A DNA stretch of 64,000 bases from Bidens hawaiensis. Lineage: Eukaryota; Streptophyta; Magnoliopsida; Asterales; Asteraceae. Shown piece by piece: positions 33,449-44,790 of this stretch. Positions within the stretch are counted from its first letter, which is position 1, and each line of letters begins with the position of its first letter. Made by a program: the position numbers and the translations under genes. A model generated the notes under the pieces. It saw nothing but the letters and a program-made list of their open reading frames with translations, did not search any database and had not been told where the DNA came from. The stretch is from contig JAIQDT010005495.1 in assembly GCA_021521415.1 (NCBI GenBank), positions 98,216 to 162,215 on the forward strand. The letters are read 5' to 3'.

Positions 33449-34390
33449 TCAGAAAATTAGATGAGCTCCTGCTATAAAATTTTGAATGGTTACATGATAT
33501 AAATAAGTCACAATCCTACTATACTATTAAAACAAATTAGTTTGGTGTCATATGTCCCTTGCCTATTGGACGATTGCCTTTCCTTCCAAAATTATCTTTT
33601 ACTTCTCTATTTTTCTTACCAATTAAATAAATCAAAAATAAATTCAATTCCTAATAATTAAAATACTTAATGTATTCATTTAAGTCAATATACCGGTTTC
33701 TAATTTTAGATTTTAACTGCTTTTTTATTTTGAGAGTTACATAAAATTTGTAACTAACAATCACTTAATAGGAACAAATTCATCAATAAATGTAGATTGT
33801 TATCTTTTTTTTTAACGTTCACATCTAATTAGTTAAAATTGGACCAAATTCATCAATAAATGTAATTTCATTTAAGTTTTTCGTTCAAATTATCATCAAA
33901 GTTTATGGTAATTAAATTTTATTTATTTATTATAAACAATAATTTTGTTTTACATGTGTCATTATTAACAAAAATCTCGGTCATTCTTTTTAATTCGTAA
34001 TAAATATAGTTGAAAATTAATTTTTCAACCTACTCAATATTATATAAAATACACTATATACTACAGTATATTGATTTGGTCAAACAAGTTAAACAATCAT
34101 AATGATTCTTTCGAAAGAGGAAACTTAATTTATGCAAAATAAAATCCAAACAAACTTTTCATAACTTATTGAATTATTATTTATATAGAAAGAACATAAT
34201 TTATGCTAACCATAAAAACTTGGTCTTCCCTTAAAATACTTTTATCATAAACTTTCACACATAAACTTCAAGCCTATATATTAAATACTTGAGCTTACAA
34301 AATATGTCACTCTTAAATTGTCACTCCTAATACTTTGTGGGTTATTAACTCGGAGATTCAATAATTTGGAAGTGTTGATAACATTTTAAG

Positions 34391-35180
34391 TTGAATGATA
34401 TTATAAGTTTGAAGATGTACGATTTGTTTGTAAAATACGCTACTTTGTATAATCGATATAACTATACGTCAGTCTATGTAACTTATTGTTCTCTGCATGA
34501 TATAAGATTTCTAAATTTTTCACATGTTAATCGTATTTTTTTTATTTCATATTTTAGATGTCTTCAAGTTCCAAGAGACGCACTAATTCTCAATCATCAT
34601 CTTCCAATAAGAGGAATAATACAAATGGTTAGTGAGTTTAATAATTTAAGGTTACTCTCTAAATACTATGTTATAATAATAATAATTTTGTTTGCAAAAC
34701 GTGCAGTGTCATCGTCTAGACAACCATTGCGTATCATATCCAACGGTAATAATTTTTTTTATAAACTTTCAATTGATTTAAAATGTTAATATTTTATGAC
34801 CGTCTTTTTTATTAGATCTAAAATTTTATGAGATATACGACAAGTAACATGAAGTTTGAGGACCATTTAGAGTATAGCTCGAACCATGGTAGGACCTGGT
34901 CACCAAATGCGTGTTCTTACTGATGTAAGATTTCTTGAAATTCATATTTACAGTTTTATTTTTATATGTTGAGAGCTCCCTCTATGCATATTTGCAGTTT
35001 AAGGACGATTTGGAGACTAGCTCTAGCCATGGTAGGACCGGGTCACCAAAGTTCCACCTACTCCTTCCAAGATTCAATAGACATGTTGAAGGTTTTGAGA
35101 TATACGAAAATATTGTTGATTTATTTCCTTATCGAAATTATCATGCTAATTATTCCGATTACATTCATTGATAATTCTTA
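34391..35180 (+). pseudogene. Possible exon fragments inside Helitron 1
   Basis: Short coding-like pieces flanked by splice-like signals: TTTTAG followed by ATG and a Ser/Lys/Asn-rich peptide ending in GTTAGT (34559-34630), VSSSRQPLRII (about 34708-34744), KFYEIYDK (about 34820) and a twice-occurring phrase around GRTGSPKFH (34885-34915 and 35020-35060). They could be the start of a Helitron helicase gene or a captured host gene. I do not recognise the source and no intact frame remains. Confidence 0.3.
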
Positions 35181-35469
35181 CTAATTTGCTTTTTAATAGT
35201 TCAGTATATCTAACATTACTTTATTTTTAATAATTTTAGTTTATGACAACCCAAATTGGTAGATTGGCTAATTCATGAAAAAGGTATTTGATGTAGAGTG
35301 AGTTGGTTGTGTTTGTTTTGATCATTACTAATGTATTTTATTTATTAATTTTCTATCATTTTTTATTTTATATAGCTTAGATAATTCATATAAATTAATC
35401 TTTATTATATGAATAACAATCTTTATATTTTCTGTGTTAAAAATTTTGAATCTTATATTGAAAGTTTTA

Positions 35470-36815
35470 ACAATTATTTATTGAACTTTCAAAAAATGGA
35501 ATGTTTTTTTATAATAATATTTACAATTCTTTATTTCTGTTTTAAAATTTAAAATTGGCCATTATTACAACAATCTTTTTTTAGTTTTTAGTAGTATTCA
35601 ATCCCAACAAACTTTTCATCTTTTATATTTTACCAAATTTTAATTAGCATAAATGACATATTTAATATATATGGGAAGTTTTAAATAATTTACTTTTGAA
35701 TATACTTGAAAGTTAATAAGTTTTGTATTAAAAACGCATTAATTTATTTGACCAAGTTTATATATGGTGTATTACTTATTTCAAATTTATATTTAAAAAA
35801 TCTTATATATTTACTATAATTGCTTATTTATTTTAAAATATTCATCATCTTTAATTTTTATGATACATTCTAATCATTTATACATTTATTTATTTATATT
35901 TTTAAGAATCGAATTTGACCACTCTTTTTTAGTTTTAATATTCTCCAATCTCAATAAACTTTAAATCTTTTATATTTGACCAATTTTTGATTAGGCATAA
36001 ATGCCAAGAATTACCGATTTGTCTAAATTATTTCGTTCAAATTAAAAAATAAACTAATAAACTAAATAGAAAATAAAAACTTTCCATATTTTATATTTGA
36101 CCAATTTTTCATCAGGCATAAATGTCAAGATTAATGTATAAAATTGAAAAAGAATTATCTAATAAATTTATTGTTAAATAAGTTAATGATGCTAAAGTCT
36201 TGTCAATAATTTCGTGATAATTAAAAAAATTAATAGTATATTGTTTAGTTAGTAAATTTCTAAAAAAAGGAAAGTTTTTTTATAATAATATTTACATTTA
36301 TTTATTTTTTTTTAAAAAAAACCAAAATTGACCACTCTTGTAACAATCTTTTGAAGTTTTTAATAGTTTTCAATGTCAACAAACTTTCCATTTTTTATAT
36401 TTGACCACATTTTTTATTAGTATAAATGGCAAATTTAATGTATATTAAAAATTTAAATACTTTACTTTTGAATATACTCGAAAATTAATAAGTTTTTTAT
36501 TAAATACACATTAATTTATTTGACAAATATAATATGTTGTTTATTACTTATTTCAAATTTATATTTAAAAAATCTTAGATATTTACTATGATTGCTTATT
36601 TATGATAAATATTCATCATCTTTAATTTTAATGTTACATTTCGATCATTTATACATTTATTTATTTCTGTTTTTAAGAACCGAATTTTTAACACTCTTTT
36701 GTAGTTTTTATTAGTCTCCAATCTCAATAAACTTTCCATATTTTATATTTGAATAATTTTTAATTAGGCATAAATGTCAATAATTACCAATTTGTCTAAT
36801 TTATTCAGGCTAAAT
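35470..36815 (+). repeat. About 770-bp direct tandem duplication
   Basis: AT-rich sequence from about 35470-36050 recurs at about 36240-36815 with moderate divergence. Landmarks recurring about 770 bp apart include ACTTTTGAATATACT, TCATCATCTTTAATTTT and CTCCAATCTCAATAAACTTT. The second copy ends just before the 5' end of Helitron 2. No coding content. Confidence 0.75.
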
Positions 36816-37535
36816 TAAAAAATCCTACTATACTATTAAAACAAATTAGTTTGCCTCCACATGCCCCTTTCCTATTGGACGATTTCCTTAATTTCCAAAT
36901 ATAGCTTCCACTTCTCTATTTTTCTTACCAATTAAATAAATCAAAAATACTAATAATTAAAATGCTTAATTAAAATAGTTATTGTAACCATTAACCTAAA
37001 ACCCGGTTTCCAATTTTCTTTTCTTTCATCTTCAATTCCAAATACACGCTCTCTTTCATACTAAACCTTTTAACCTAATCAACCAAAGCCTCCATTCAAT
37101 CGGCCATTATTGGATATCAATCGGATAATGATTTCATTAGGTTCTTCATATAAAATCGACACCGGATATCGGATTATAAATTGGGCCATCGACGGTAAAA
37201 CGAATTGTCCGTTATTTGATAATAACGATTGATTTGATTCCATCCGGGAAACGATTTCAGAAGATCCATGACGATTATTAATCAGATCTTCACATCGATG
37301 GTTAGTATTTTACATTCTTAGGTTAGTATCTTCACATCGATGGTTAGTATTATATTTATGTAACATCCCAAAATTTCAAGCAATAATATTTTAAATTATT
37401 TCTTATGATAAACGAGTTTACTTGATTTGACAAGGAATAATAAAATATTAAGAGGGAATTAAGTAGACTAATTAAAAAGGAATGAAACATGGACCAAAGA
37501 GGAAAGATGGGCTTAAGGTCCATGGGCTTAAGGGG

Positions 37536-37543
37536 TATAAATA
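37536..37543 (+). promoter_or_regulatory. TATA box in the solo LTR
   Basis: TATAAATA, 177 bp into the LTR, flanked by short GGGG and CCCC runs. Its position is conserved with related LTRs. It may still fire rightward. Confidence 0.55.
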
Positions 37544-38094
37544 CCCCCTTAAACCCTAAACCTTTCCTTTTCCATCCATCTTATCCATTTTTACACCTTA
37601 AAACACACACTTAAGCCAACCATTTCCTCCCTAGCCGCCGGCCACCCTCCGATTACGCAACCGAGCATCATAGCTTAGGATCTTCAATCATACAAGCAAG
37701 ATAACAAGTCCAAAATCGTATACCAAGCAAACCGTAACCTAGAAACATAAAAAGAGGTATGTTTTGATCTTAAAGTTTACGTTTTTATTAACGTTTAGTC
37801 TTGAAACTTAGAATGAGATTATATCAGGTGTCAATAAAACGTAAAGATGCGAACTTGACGTTAGAAACGAACTTAACGAACTCGCGGCTGCTTATGTCAC
37901 GATTAAAATGAACCCTAGACCTAGTATTGAACGTTTTAATCTTAAAGGTCCAAACTTTATGCACTTTCGGATCGTGTTTAATCCAAAAATGGCCACGGGA
38001 ATGTTTGCGGGAATTATTAGCATCTTATCAAGGTATTGCACGTTAAAACGGGATGATTATAGAGGTTTTGGGATGAGCCGTAGCTGCTGCTGGG

Positions 38095-38375
38095 TAACTT
38101 CGCCAAGCAAGTTCGCCCAGCATGTTCGCTAAGCAAGTTCGTCTGTCCTATATGTTCGCTTAAGCATATAAGTTCGCTCACTGCTAATTTCGCTGAATGT
38201 TAACTTCGCCAAGTTAAGTTCGCTGGAAGATATGTTCGTTTAAAGCTAAGTTCGATGGACGCCTAAGTTCGCTTACTTAAGTTCGCCTACACTTAAATTC
38301 GCTAAAGTTTAGGTTCGCTTGAAAGTTTAAGTTCGTTTAAATTAAGTTCGCCTAACACGTATGTTCGCTTACATT
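38095..38375. repeat. AAGTTCGCTTA motif array in the solo LTR
   Basis: About twenty degenerate copies of AAGTTCGC(T/C)TA in 280 bp, between the TATA box and the conserved GCCCCATTCC block. It is the positional counterpart of the arrays at 12277-12530 and 22350-22630, with a different flank around the TTCG core. Confidence 0.8.
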
Positions 38376-38512
38376 TAAGGTAATGAATCAGATAGCGAAT
38401 CAGACTTAATTCGTCATGAAGAATGAGTTAACGAGTTAGAAAATAAATTAAAATCCTAATGGAAAATGTGTTAAGACAGTTAATGTAAATAAAATTTTTC
38501 CAAGCTGACCTG

Positions 38513-38587
38513 CCAGGGGCTCTGCCCCTTGGACCCTGCTAGGGGCTGCCGCCCCTAGAACCCCACTGCCAGGGGTGCTGCCCCCGG
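38513..38587 (+). repeat. Three GC-rich tandem hairpins in the solo LTR
   Basis: Units of about 28 bp: CCAGGGGC/GCCCCTTGG (38513-38532), CTAGGGGC/GCCCCTAG (38539-38558) and CCAGGGG/CCCCCGG (38569-38587). Unit 2 changes C-G to T-A at the second pair relative to unit 1. Similar GGGGC...GCCCC words are common in plant LTRs as I remember them. Confidence 0.75.
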
Positions 38588-38915
38588 ACCCCTGTTCGTT
38601 GTGGGATATAATTGAACTAGAAACGCAATATAGATAGCGATAGTTGATTGATACGTGTAATTGTTATACAGTTATCCGTGCACAGCTCAAGAAGGGAATA
38701 ACAACTAACGGTGAACGTAACCGTGTTCAGGTGAGTTTCTAGCCCCATTCCTTGTTATGTTTTCGGGGCTGTGTGCATACTTGATGTGATTAGTTAATAC
38801 ACTTATCCTAAGTGATAAGTGTATGCCATATATGCATTATGTGAAATGTATGAATGATTTCTTGTCGGTACATGAACGATCTTCGGAATTGCATGTACTT
38901 AGAGGTGCACAAATC

Positions 38916-39136
38916 GGTTTTTTTTGAAAAAACCGGTTCGGTTATTAACCGGACCGGTTTTTTTTGTCCAGAAAAAAACCGGTTCGGTTAATAACCGGAC
39001 CGGTTATTAACCGGTTTTTATTGCTGAAAACTCAAACCGGCCAAACCGGTTTGGACCGGTTTAAAAACCGGTTAGAACCGGTTATTAAACCGGTTTTTTA
39101 TAACCGGTTTTTAATAACCGGTCTAACCGGTTAACC

Positions 39137-39140
<4 letters not shown>
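38916..39140. repeat. Left subterminal AACCGGTT array of the hAT element
   Basis: More than a dozen copies of ACCGGTT or AACCGGT in both orientations, many forming the palindrome AACCGGTT. Probably transposase-binding sites, by analogy with other hAT elements. The right-hand counterpart is 41720-42012. Confidence 0.85.
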
Positions 39141-39175
<35 letters not shown>

Positions 39176-39209
39176 CTTTCTTTTCTTTAGGGTTTAGGGT
39201 TTAGGGTTT
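39139..39209 (+). repeat. 37-base poly(T) run and TTTAGGG repeats
   Basis: An uninterrupted T run (39139-39175), then CTTTCTTTTC and three TTTAGGG units (39186-39206), the plant telomere repeat. It lies between the subterminal array and the 3' end of the transposase gene. Confidence 0.85.
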
Positions 39210-39371
39210 CGTTGTTAGCATTCTTTGCTTGGAAGATTAAAAACACATAACTTTCATTTATAGCTTTTACATTAAAAATACAAACATTAAATCGTTATCG
39301 CATATTCGTAACTCAAAAATACAAACATTAAAGAATGCTTAGACACGATTACATTAACAAGTTGATGTTTG

Positions 39372-41474
39372 TTACTCATTTTCTTCGCTACCCGATCCCG
39401 AGCTATTCCTTAGGTAATCGTCGTACGCGGCTTCTTCATCGGTCATTGGTTGAATGTGTCCTTGATTGACCTCGTCTTCATACAAGGCCGCCTCATAGTC
39501 CATTTCCCCCTCGAGTGAGCGTTGATGTTGTGCCCTGTCTAAAGAGTCCAAGTAATCCTTGTAGCAAATCGACATCTCTACAGCTGCTGGAGTGAGTCGA
39601 GTCCTCCTAATCGATATAACCCTGCCAGAAACAGAAAAAGCAGACTCCGAAGCTACCGTGGAAGCTTGGACCGTTAGTAAATCTTTGGCCATGGCGGCGA
39701 GGATCGGAAACTCATCCTCCTTACCTCTCCACCAAGCCAGCAAATCAAGACTTCTAAATTCATCCGGAGTCATGTGTTTCACAAAGTTGGTACCACCATA
39801 CCTTCCAAGTTCACTGCTTGGGGTGTTTACCCTTTGACGTTTACCGGCGTCTTCCCAAATCATGTAGTACATCCCCATTTCAAGGTCGGTTTGGGATTGG
39901 GATTGGGCAACAGCTCTTAACGAGTCATGAATTTGGGAAGACGACCCGTGTTTTGTAAGGTAAACATCATACATGTTTGCCAATGTGGTGTTGAAATCAT
40001 TCTTTAAAGTTTGGCTATAATAGGGGTTTTGATCGTCGTTTAACCCTAGCTCATCACAAATTTTTTCTATTAAAGCTTCAACACCACCAACATTGATGCA
40101 AGGGTTTAACGCAGCCGCACAGGTCAAAACAGCGGGTAGTTGTTGAAAATATTTTATAAATTTTTCTTTCATTTTTGCACCCATATCAAAATAAGGTGCA
40201 CCCCTACAATGAATTTCAGTCAACTTTGTGCACATGACAGCAATTTTTGGTAAAGCAATGGGGCTTGTTGGATAGTAAACCCCGGATAAACTAGTTGTGC
40301 AAGATTTAAAAATTTGAAGAACCTCCGTAACGATCTCAATCAATAACCAGTTTCTAGGATCGTACGGTGCACATTTACCCCTACTTGACATTATTTGATG
40401 AAACGCAACTAGTGATTCTTTTTGTTGGATGGCTTTCTCAAACATATCACAAGTCGAGTTCCATCTTGTTGGACAATCCCAATTGGGCCCCAACCATTGA
40501 CAATTAGCTTCATCACAAAATTTTTTGTATCTTGAAAATGTTTTATTGTTGCTAAAAACATCTCGTAACATTCTTTTAAAATTGTTTCTTTGCGTTTCGA
40601 TCACGTTTAACCCATCTTGCACGGCCAAGTTGATAATATGTGCAATGCATCGGCTATGAAAAAACGCTCCATCACAAATAGGTTTATACTTTAATTTTAA
40701 ATGGCCAACCGCGGCCGTATTGTTGGACGCGTTATCAAACGATATTGAAAAGATTTTATCTTCAATCTTGTATTGTCGAATGACTTTATCCAAGAGTTTA
40801 AAAATATTTCTACCCGTGTGCGGGTAATCAAACAATTGAAACGCAACGGTTCGTTTCATCATTTGCCACGACCGGGGGTCAACCCAATGAGCCGTCACAC
40901 AAATGTATGAGTCGGGCGAACCATTAGGTACCGACCACACATCCGTTGTTAAGTTCACACCAGTTTGTAAGTTTGAAAAGTATGAAATTAGTTCGGATTT
41001 AGCGTTTTTCCATGCTTTAAGCATATCTCTTCTAAGGGTCGAACGACTTACGTGTTGGTAGCGTGGTTGAACATACTTTTGCATCATCTCCGTGAATTGA
41101 GGGTTGTCGAAGTGGTTGAAAGGAAGTGATTGTTGAATCACAAAGTTGCCAAACTGTTGACGTACCGCTTCAAGGTCGTACGTAAACACCGTTCCTTGAT
41201 TCGTCATCTCCGGCTGCGAACTACTTCCGGATTCGTCCTTCAAGACCTTGCAAGAGGGCCTTTCTACATGAGCTCTTAAACTGGAGTTTGCTTCTTTGTT
41301 ATAAAACTTCAAACAATGTTTGCATCTAGCTTTTTGGGTTCCGTTAGACATTTCGCATAGGTCGAAATGTTGCCAAATATCTTGGTTTCGTTTCGTGGGG
41401 ATGACCCGAACGACGGTTTCTCCCGTGTTCGAGGCACCCATGTTGACCGATGAAGCAGCACTTTGGGAGGCCAT
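39372..41474 (-). CDS. hAT transposase, BED-type (RICESLEEPER-like)
   Basis: A 700-residue uninterrupted frame. Residues about 30-85 form a BED zinc finger (CKHC near 55, then H and C). Hallmark acidic residues of the RNase H-like core are at about D178 (TTDVW), D247 (FDNASNN) and E610 (ASESAFS). A large helical insertion lies between the second D and E. The C-terminal hAT dimerisation domain spans about 575-660 (DLLAWWRGKEDEFPILAAMA). The length is normal for the family. It cuts and pastes elements of this family. Some relatives are domesticated host genes, but the flanking terminal repeats and target duplication show this one is still inside its transposon. Confidence 0.95.
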   Translation of the reverse strand: MASQSAASSVNMGASNTGETVVRVIPTKRNQDIWQHFDLCEMSNGTQKARCKHCLKFYNKEANSSLRAHVERPSCKVLKDESGSSSQPEMTNQGTVFTYDLEAVRQQFGNFVIQQSLPFNHFDNPQFTEMMQKYVQPRYQHVSRSTLRRDMLKAWKNAKSELISYFSNLQTGVNLTTDVWSVPNGSPDSYICVTAHWVDPRSWQMMKRTVAFQLFDYPHTGRNIFKLLDKVIRQYKIEDKIFSISFDNASNNTAAVGHLKLKYKPICDGAFFHSRCIAHIINLAVQDGLNVIETQRNNFKRMLRDVFSNNKTFSRYKKFCDEANCQWLGPNWDCPTRWNSTCDMFEKAIQQKESLVAFHQIMSSRGKCAPYDPRNWLLIEIVTEVLQIFKSCTTSLSGVYYPTSPIALPKIAVMCTKLTEIHCRGAPYFDMGAKMKEKFIKYFQQLPAVLTCAAALNPCINVGGVEALIEKICDELGLNDDQNPYYSQTLKNDFNTTLANMYDVYLTKHGSSSQIHDSLRAVAQSQSQTDLEMGMYYMIWEDAGKRQRVNTPSSELGRYGGTNFVKHMTPDEFRSLDLLAWWRGKEDEFPILAAMAKDLLTVQASTVASESAFSVSGRVISIRRTRLTPAAVEMSICYKDYLDSLDRAQHQRSLEGEMDYEAALYEDEVNQGHIQPMTDEEAAYDDYLRNSSGSGSEENE

Positions 41475-41719
41475 GATAATCGACTACGAATTAAGAGTGG
41501 TTTACTCGAGTATGAAATAAACGACTACGAAAGAAGAGCGTTTGGAGTTATAATCGCGTATGAAATAAACGTTTAGAGCTTTTGGAGTTGTATAATCAAG
41601 TGTGATCTAACCAATACCCAACCTAAACTATATATAGATGTTTGTGGGGGTAAAAAAACCAAAAAAACGGCTAAAAAAACGGGCAAAAAAAAAAAAAACG
41701 GCTATAAAGCCGTTTGGTA

Positions 41720-42012
41720 ACGTTCGAAAACCGGTTTAACCGGTTAACCGGTTATTAAAAAACCGGTTAACCGGTTTTTTTATAACGGCTATAAACCGGT
41801 TATTTTAAAAACCGGTTAACCGGTTTTTTAATAACCGGTTATTAAAAAAAACCGGTTTTTTTTATAACCGGTTATAAAACCGGTTTTGGCTCCAAAAAGT
41901 ATAACCGATACGTAAACCGGTTACGTAAACCGGTCAAACCGGTTTTTAAAAAAACCGGTTTTTAAAAAACCGGTTTTCCGGTTAACCGCCCAAACCGGTT
42001 CCGTAACCGGTT
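41720..42012. repeat. Right subterminal AACCGGTT array of the hAT element
   Basis: Over twenty ACCGGTT/AACCGG motifs in about 290 bp, alternating orientation and separated by T or A runs. It lies 5' of the transposase gene, so it also overlaps where its promoter should be, which could let the transposase repress itself (inference). Confidence 0.85.
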
Positions 42013-42664
42013 TTTTTGAACACCTCTACATGTACTGCCAGGAAATGGTTTGATGTTATATGTATGTTGTAAGATGAATAATGAATGATGTATGTACGTA
42101 CGAAACTTTACGATTATGTATATAGAAAGTATGTTATGAAGGTATGGAAGAAAGGGTACCGGACCCTAACAATATCCGAGGATGAAGGGTGACCGGACCC
42201 TAATAATATCCGAGGTATGTAGGGTGAATACTCTTTATAACGTAAGGTTAGTTATGAATATATATGAAAGAATGATGGACAGGTTTAGTATGTAATGCGT
42301 ACCTACGGGCATGTATATGAGTATGTAAAGTAAGTTATGTGATTAACTAGAACTCACTCAGCGTAGCTGACTTTTAGTATGCACGCAGGCAAATAGGTTG
42401 AGGCAGCTCGCGTGATTGAAGACACATGACATGGAATCGAAAATACTGGCATCTCGAAGAAACGTTGTGATGTTTTAAAGACTATGTTTTGTTTTAAATG
42501 ACTATGAATGTTTTATAAGACTAAGATTTGAAGGTTATGTAAAATGTTATGGTTGAATTTTTATATTCCGCGTAAGGTTTTAATTAACTCTGATATTTAG
42601 AACTGCGTTTACGAGTAAATCCAACATCCAATGTAGGGCACCGGTAACGGGGCCTTACAATTTA

Positions 42665-44220
42665 CATATTAACCTAGGTTATTATTTTACATTCTTAGCT
42701 TACTATGTTTAATGTTTAATTGATATGTTTCCTATGGTTAATGGTTAATGTTTAATGTAAATTTTTTTTAACCTATATTTTAGATTATTAACCTAGGTAA
42801 GTATTTTACATTCTTAGGTTATTATGTTGAATGGTTAATTGTTTATGTTAATTGATATTTTTCCTATGTTTAATGTTTAATGTCTAATTGTTTCCAAAAT
42901 TAAATTATGGTATTTCTTATATTTTGGATGTGTAATGTGTAATTATTAATTGATATGTTTCCTAATAAATTATGGTATTTCTTAGTATTTTAAATTACTT
43001 TTTACGGATTTCAATTTGAATTCAAATTCAACTTAGTTTGTATAATTTTGTAAACATGAATCGGCCATTTTATTTAATTGATTCATATTGATCATATTGA
43101 TATGTTTCTTATATTTATTTCGGGCAATTATGGTATTTGTTAAATATTCAATTTTTAATGTGTAACTGATTCTAAAATCAACTTAATGTGTCTAATTTTG
43201 TAAACATGAATTATAATATAATTTAATTTAATTCGTATGATATGAGTTATGACTTATTATTGTTATTGTGTTATTAATCAATTCATAATTACATTCGGTT
43301 ATTACTACCAAATTAAGTAAATATCAATTATCAATTACATTCGGTTATTAATCTAGCTGTTGATTTCGTTAGATCCGGAAAATCAAGGTTCCACAACGAT
43401 GTACCTGTTCACCATTGTCGTCCTATCCATGTCTGTCTTCAACGTCCATCGACCTTACTTCGGCTCACTAAACCATCAGGTTTGACAACAAACAATTTAT
43501 TATTTTTAGGATTTCATAATTTCTTTTTGTCGCACTCCAGGTGTTACACCAGATGCCCATATGTTTTTTTATTAGTATTTTAGCTTAGTAAGTTAGCTTA
43601 GTATGCTTAATTTCTATGATTCATATCAATTGGTATGTTTAATTGATTCTTATGTTTAATTCAAATTTCATCTATGGGATTTAATATAAAAGATCCTACA
43701 TTACAATTTAAATTTTAAATTGATAATAATTGGGATTATTTTTAGATATATTGTAACTGATTGGAATTGATTCATATCAACAACCTAAGAAGTTATTACG
43801 AATTTAAATTTAGTTTGAAAGTAATCTTAATGGGTCTAATTTTAGATGGATAGAATAGCAATTTATATTTCATAATAATACCGGTTACTACCAATATAAA
43901 TAAATAAAAATAAATATTAATTATAATTTTATTGATTTGAGTGATTATTGTTTGGTTATTCAAAAATCCCTAATTTTAATCTCTTAATTTACTATATTTA
44001 TATTTTTCTTTGTTATGGAACAATTCAAAAATTCAAACAAATTCAATTTATCTATATATACTATAATCCAAACACACAAATTTTCACACCTTCTCACTGC
44101 ATTAATCAAAATTCTTATTTGTTTCTTTGCAAGGTTTATAATTTTGTTCATACTTTTATATATTTTTTATTTTTAATTTTATTTGTTTCGTTCAAAGTAT
44201 AATTATTGATTATTTATTTG
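42665..44220. other. AT-rich Helitron 2 interior without a gene
   Basis: Contains repeated short phrases (TTAATTGATATGTTTCCTA, several times, 42715-42985) and no recognised coding sequence. The open frame at 43948-44202 is very AT-rich and looks accidental. Confidence 0.5.
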
Positions 44221-44230
44221 TTTAAGCAAG

Positions 44231-44790
44231 ATGGAACCATCAAACATTATGATGTTCAACCCGTTGGATGTGACTAACAACGACTGTGTCCTCAAGGTTC
44301 GTATATTGAAACTATGGCGTTTGAAGGACAACAATAACCAGGAGAAGATTGGTCCATAGAAATGATTGTGCAAGATGAAATGGTATTCTTATATACAAAA
44401 ATTATTTTTTTTATTCCTTTTTTTTATTTATATTCCTCATTACTAATTGTAATAATTATTTTCTTCCTCATATAAATAATGTAACAGGGTAGTAGAATGC
44501 AAGCTTATGTAAGGAAAGCTTACATCCCAAAGAATGATATTTGGCTTGCTGAGAATCGGTCATTGATTGTTCGGAAATTATATTGCATTTACATAGTTAT
44601 AAGAAAAAAATTGTATTTGTTAATGCAAACAATTTATGTAATTTTGTATGCTTTTTTTGTGACGCGGTCAACCTCTTTAATGATTTAAATTGCGCTTGCA
44701 ACTTAACGGTTGCAAAGAAAATAACAAAAAAAGAAAAAAAAACTGGATGCAAACGGTACAAGTTTACTGTAATGGAGCGTCCATGTTAGA
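44231..44790 (+). pseudogene. RPA1-like (OB-fold) gene fragment in Helitron 2
   Basis: Begins MEPSNIMMFNPLDV, then CVLKVRILKLWRLKD, a wording typical of the N-terminal OB-fold of Helitron-carried replication protein A genes. A 1-base frameshift occurs near 44340, after which DWSIEMIVQDEM follows in the next frame, then a GT...AG intron (about 44384-44488) and RMQAYVRKAYIP. The remainder decays. RPA binds single-stranded DNA, and such genes are frequent in plant Helitrons. The fragment is non-functional. Confidence 0.6.

Larger units (their letters stand above)
38900..42028 (-). mobile_element. hAT transposon, structurally complete
   Basis: A perfect 8-bp target duplication catgtact (38892-38899 and 42029-42036) flanks terminal inverted repeats starting TAGAGGTGCACAAA (left) and TAGAGGTGTTCAAA (right). 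About 230 bp on the left and 300 bp on the right are packed with ACCGGTT/AACCGGT motifs. One full transposase frame (39372-41474) lies between. Eight-bp duplications and a BED/dimerisation transposase define hAT. Length 3129 bp. It looks potentially functional. Confidence 0.96.
37359..42659 (+). repeat. Gypsy solo LTR (about 2.16 kb) interrupted by a hAT element
   Basis: Starts TGTAACATCCC and ends GGGGCCTTACA, the same family as the complete element, flanked by the 5-bp duplication attta (37354-37358 and 42660-42664). No internal region remains, so it is a solo LTR made by recombination between two LTRs. Subtracting the hAT element and its duplication leaves 2164 bp, close to the 2119-2139 bp of the young LTRs. 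It contains a TATA box, a TTCG-motif array and a GC-rich hairpin block. Confidence 0.92.

Noticed and set aside
34391..34789. 132-codon frame in Helitron 1
   Set aside because: Hydrophobic, AT-rich translation crossing apparent splice sites; the coding-like signal is in other frames.
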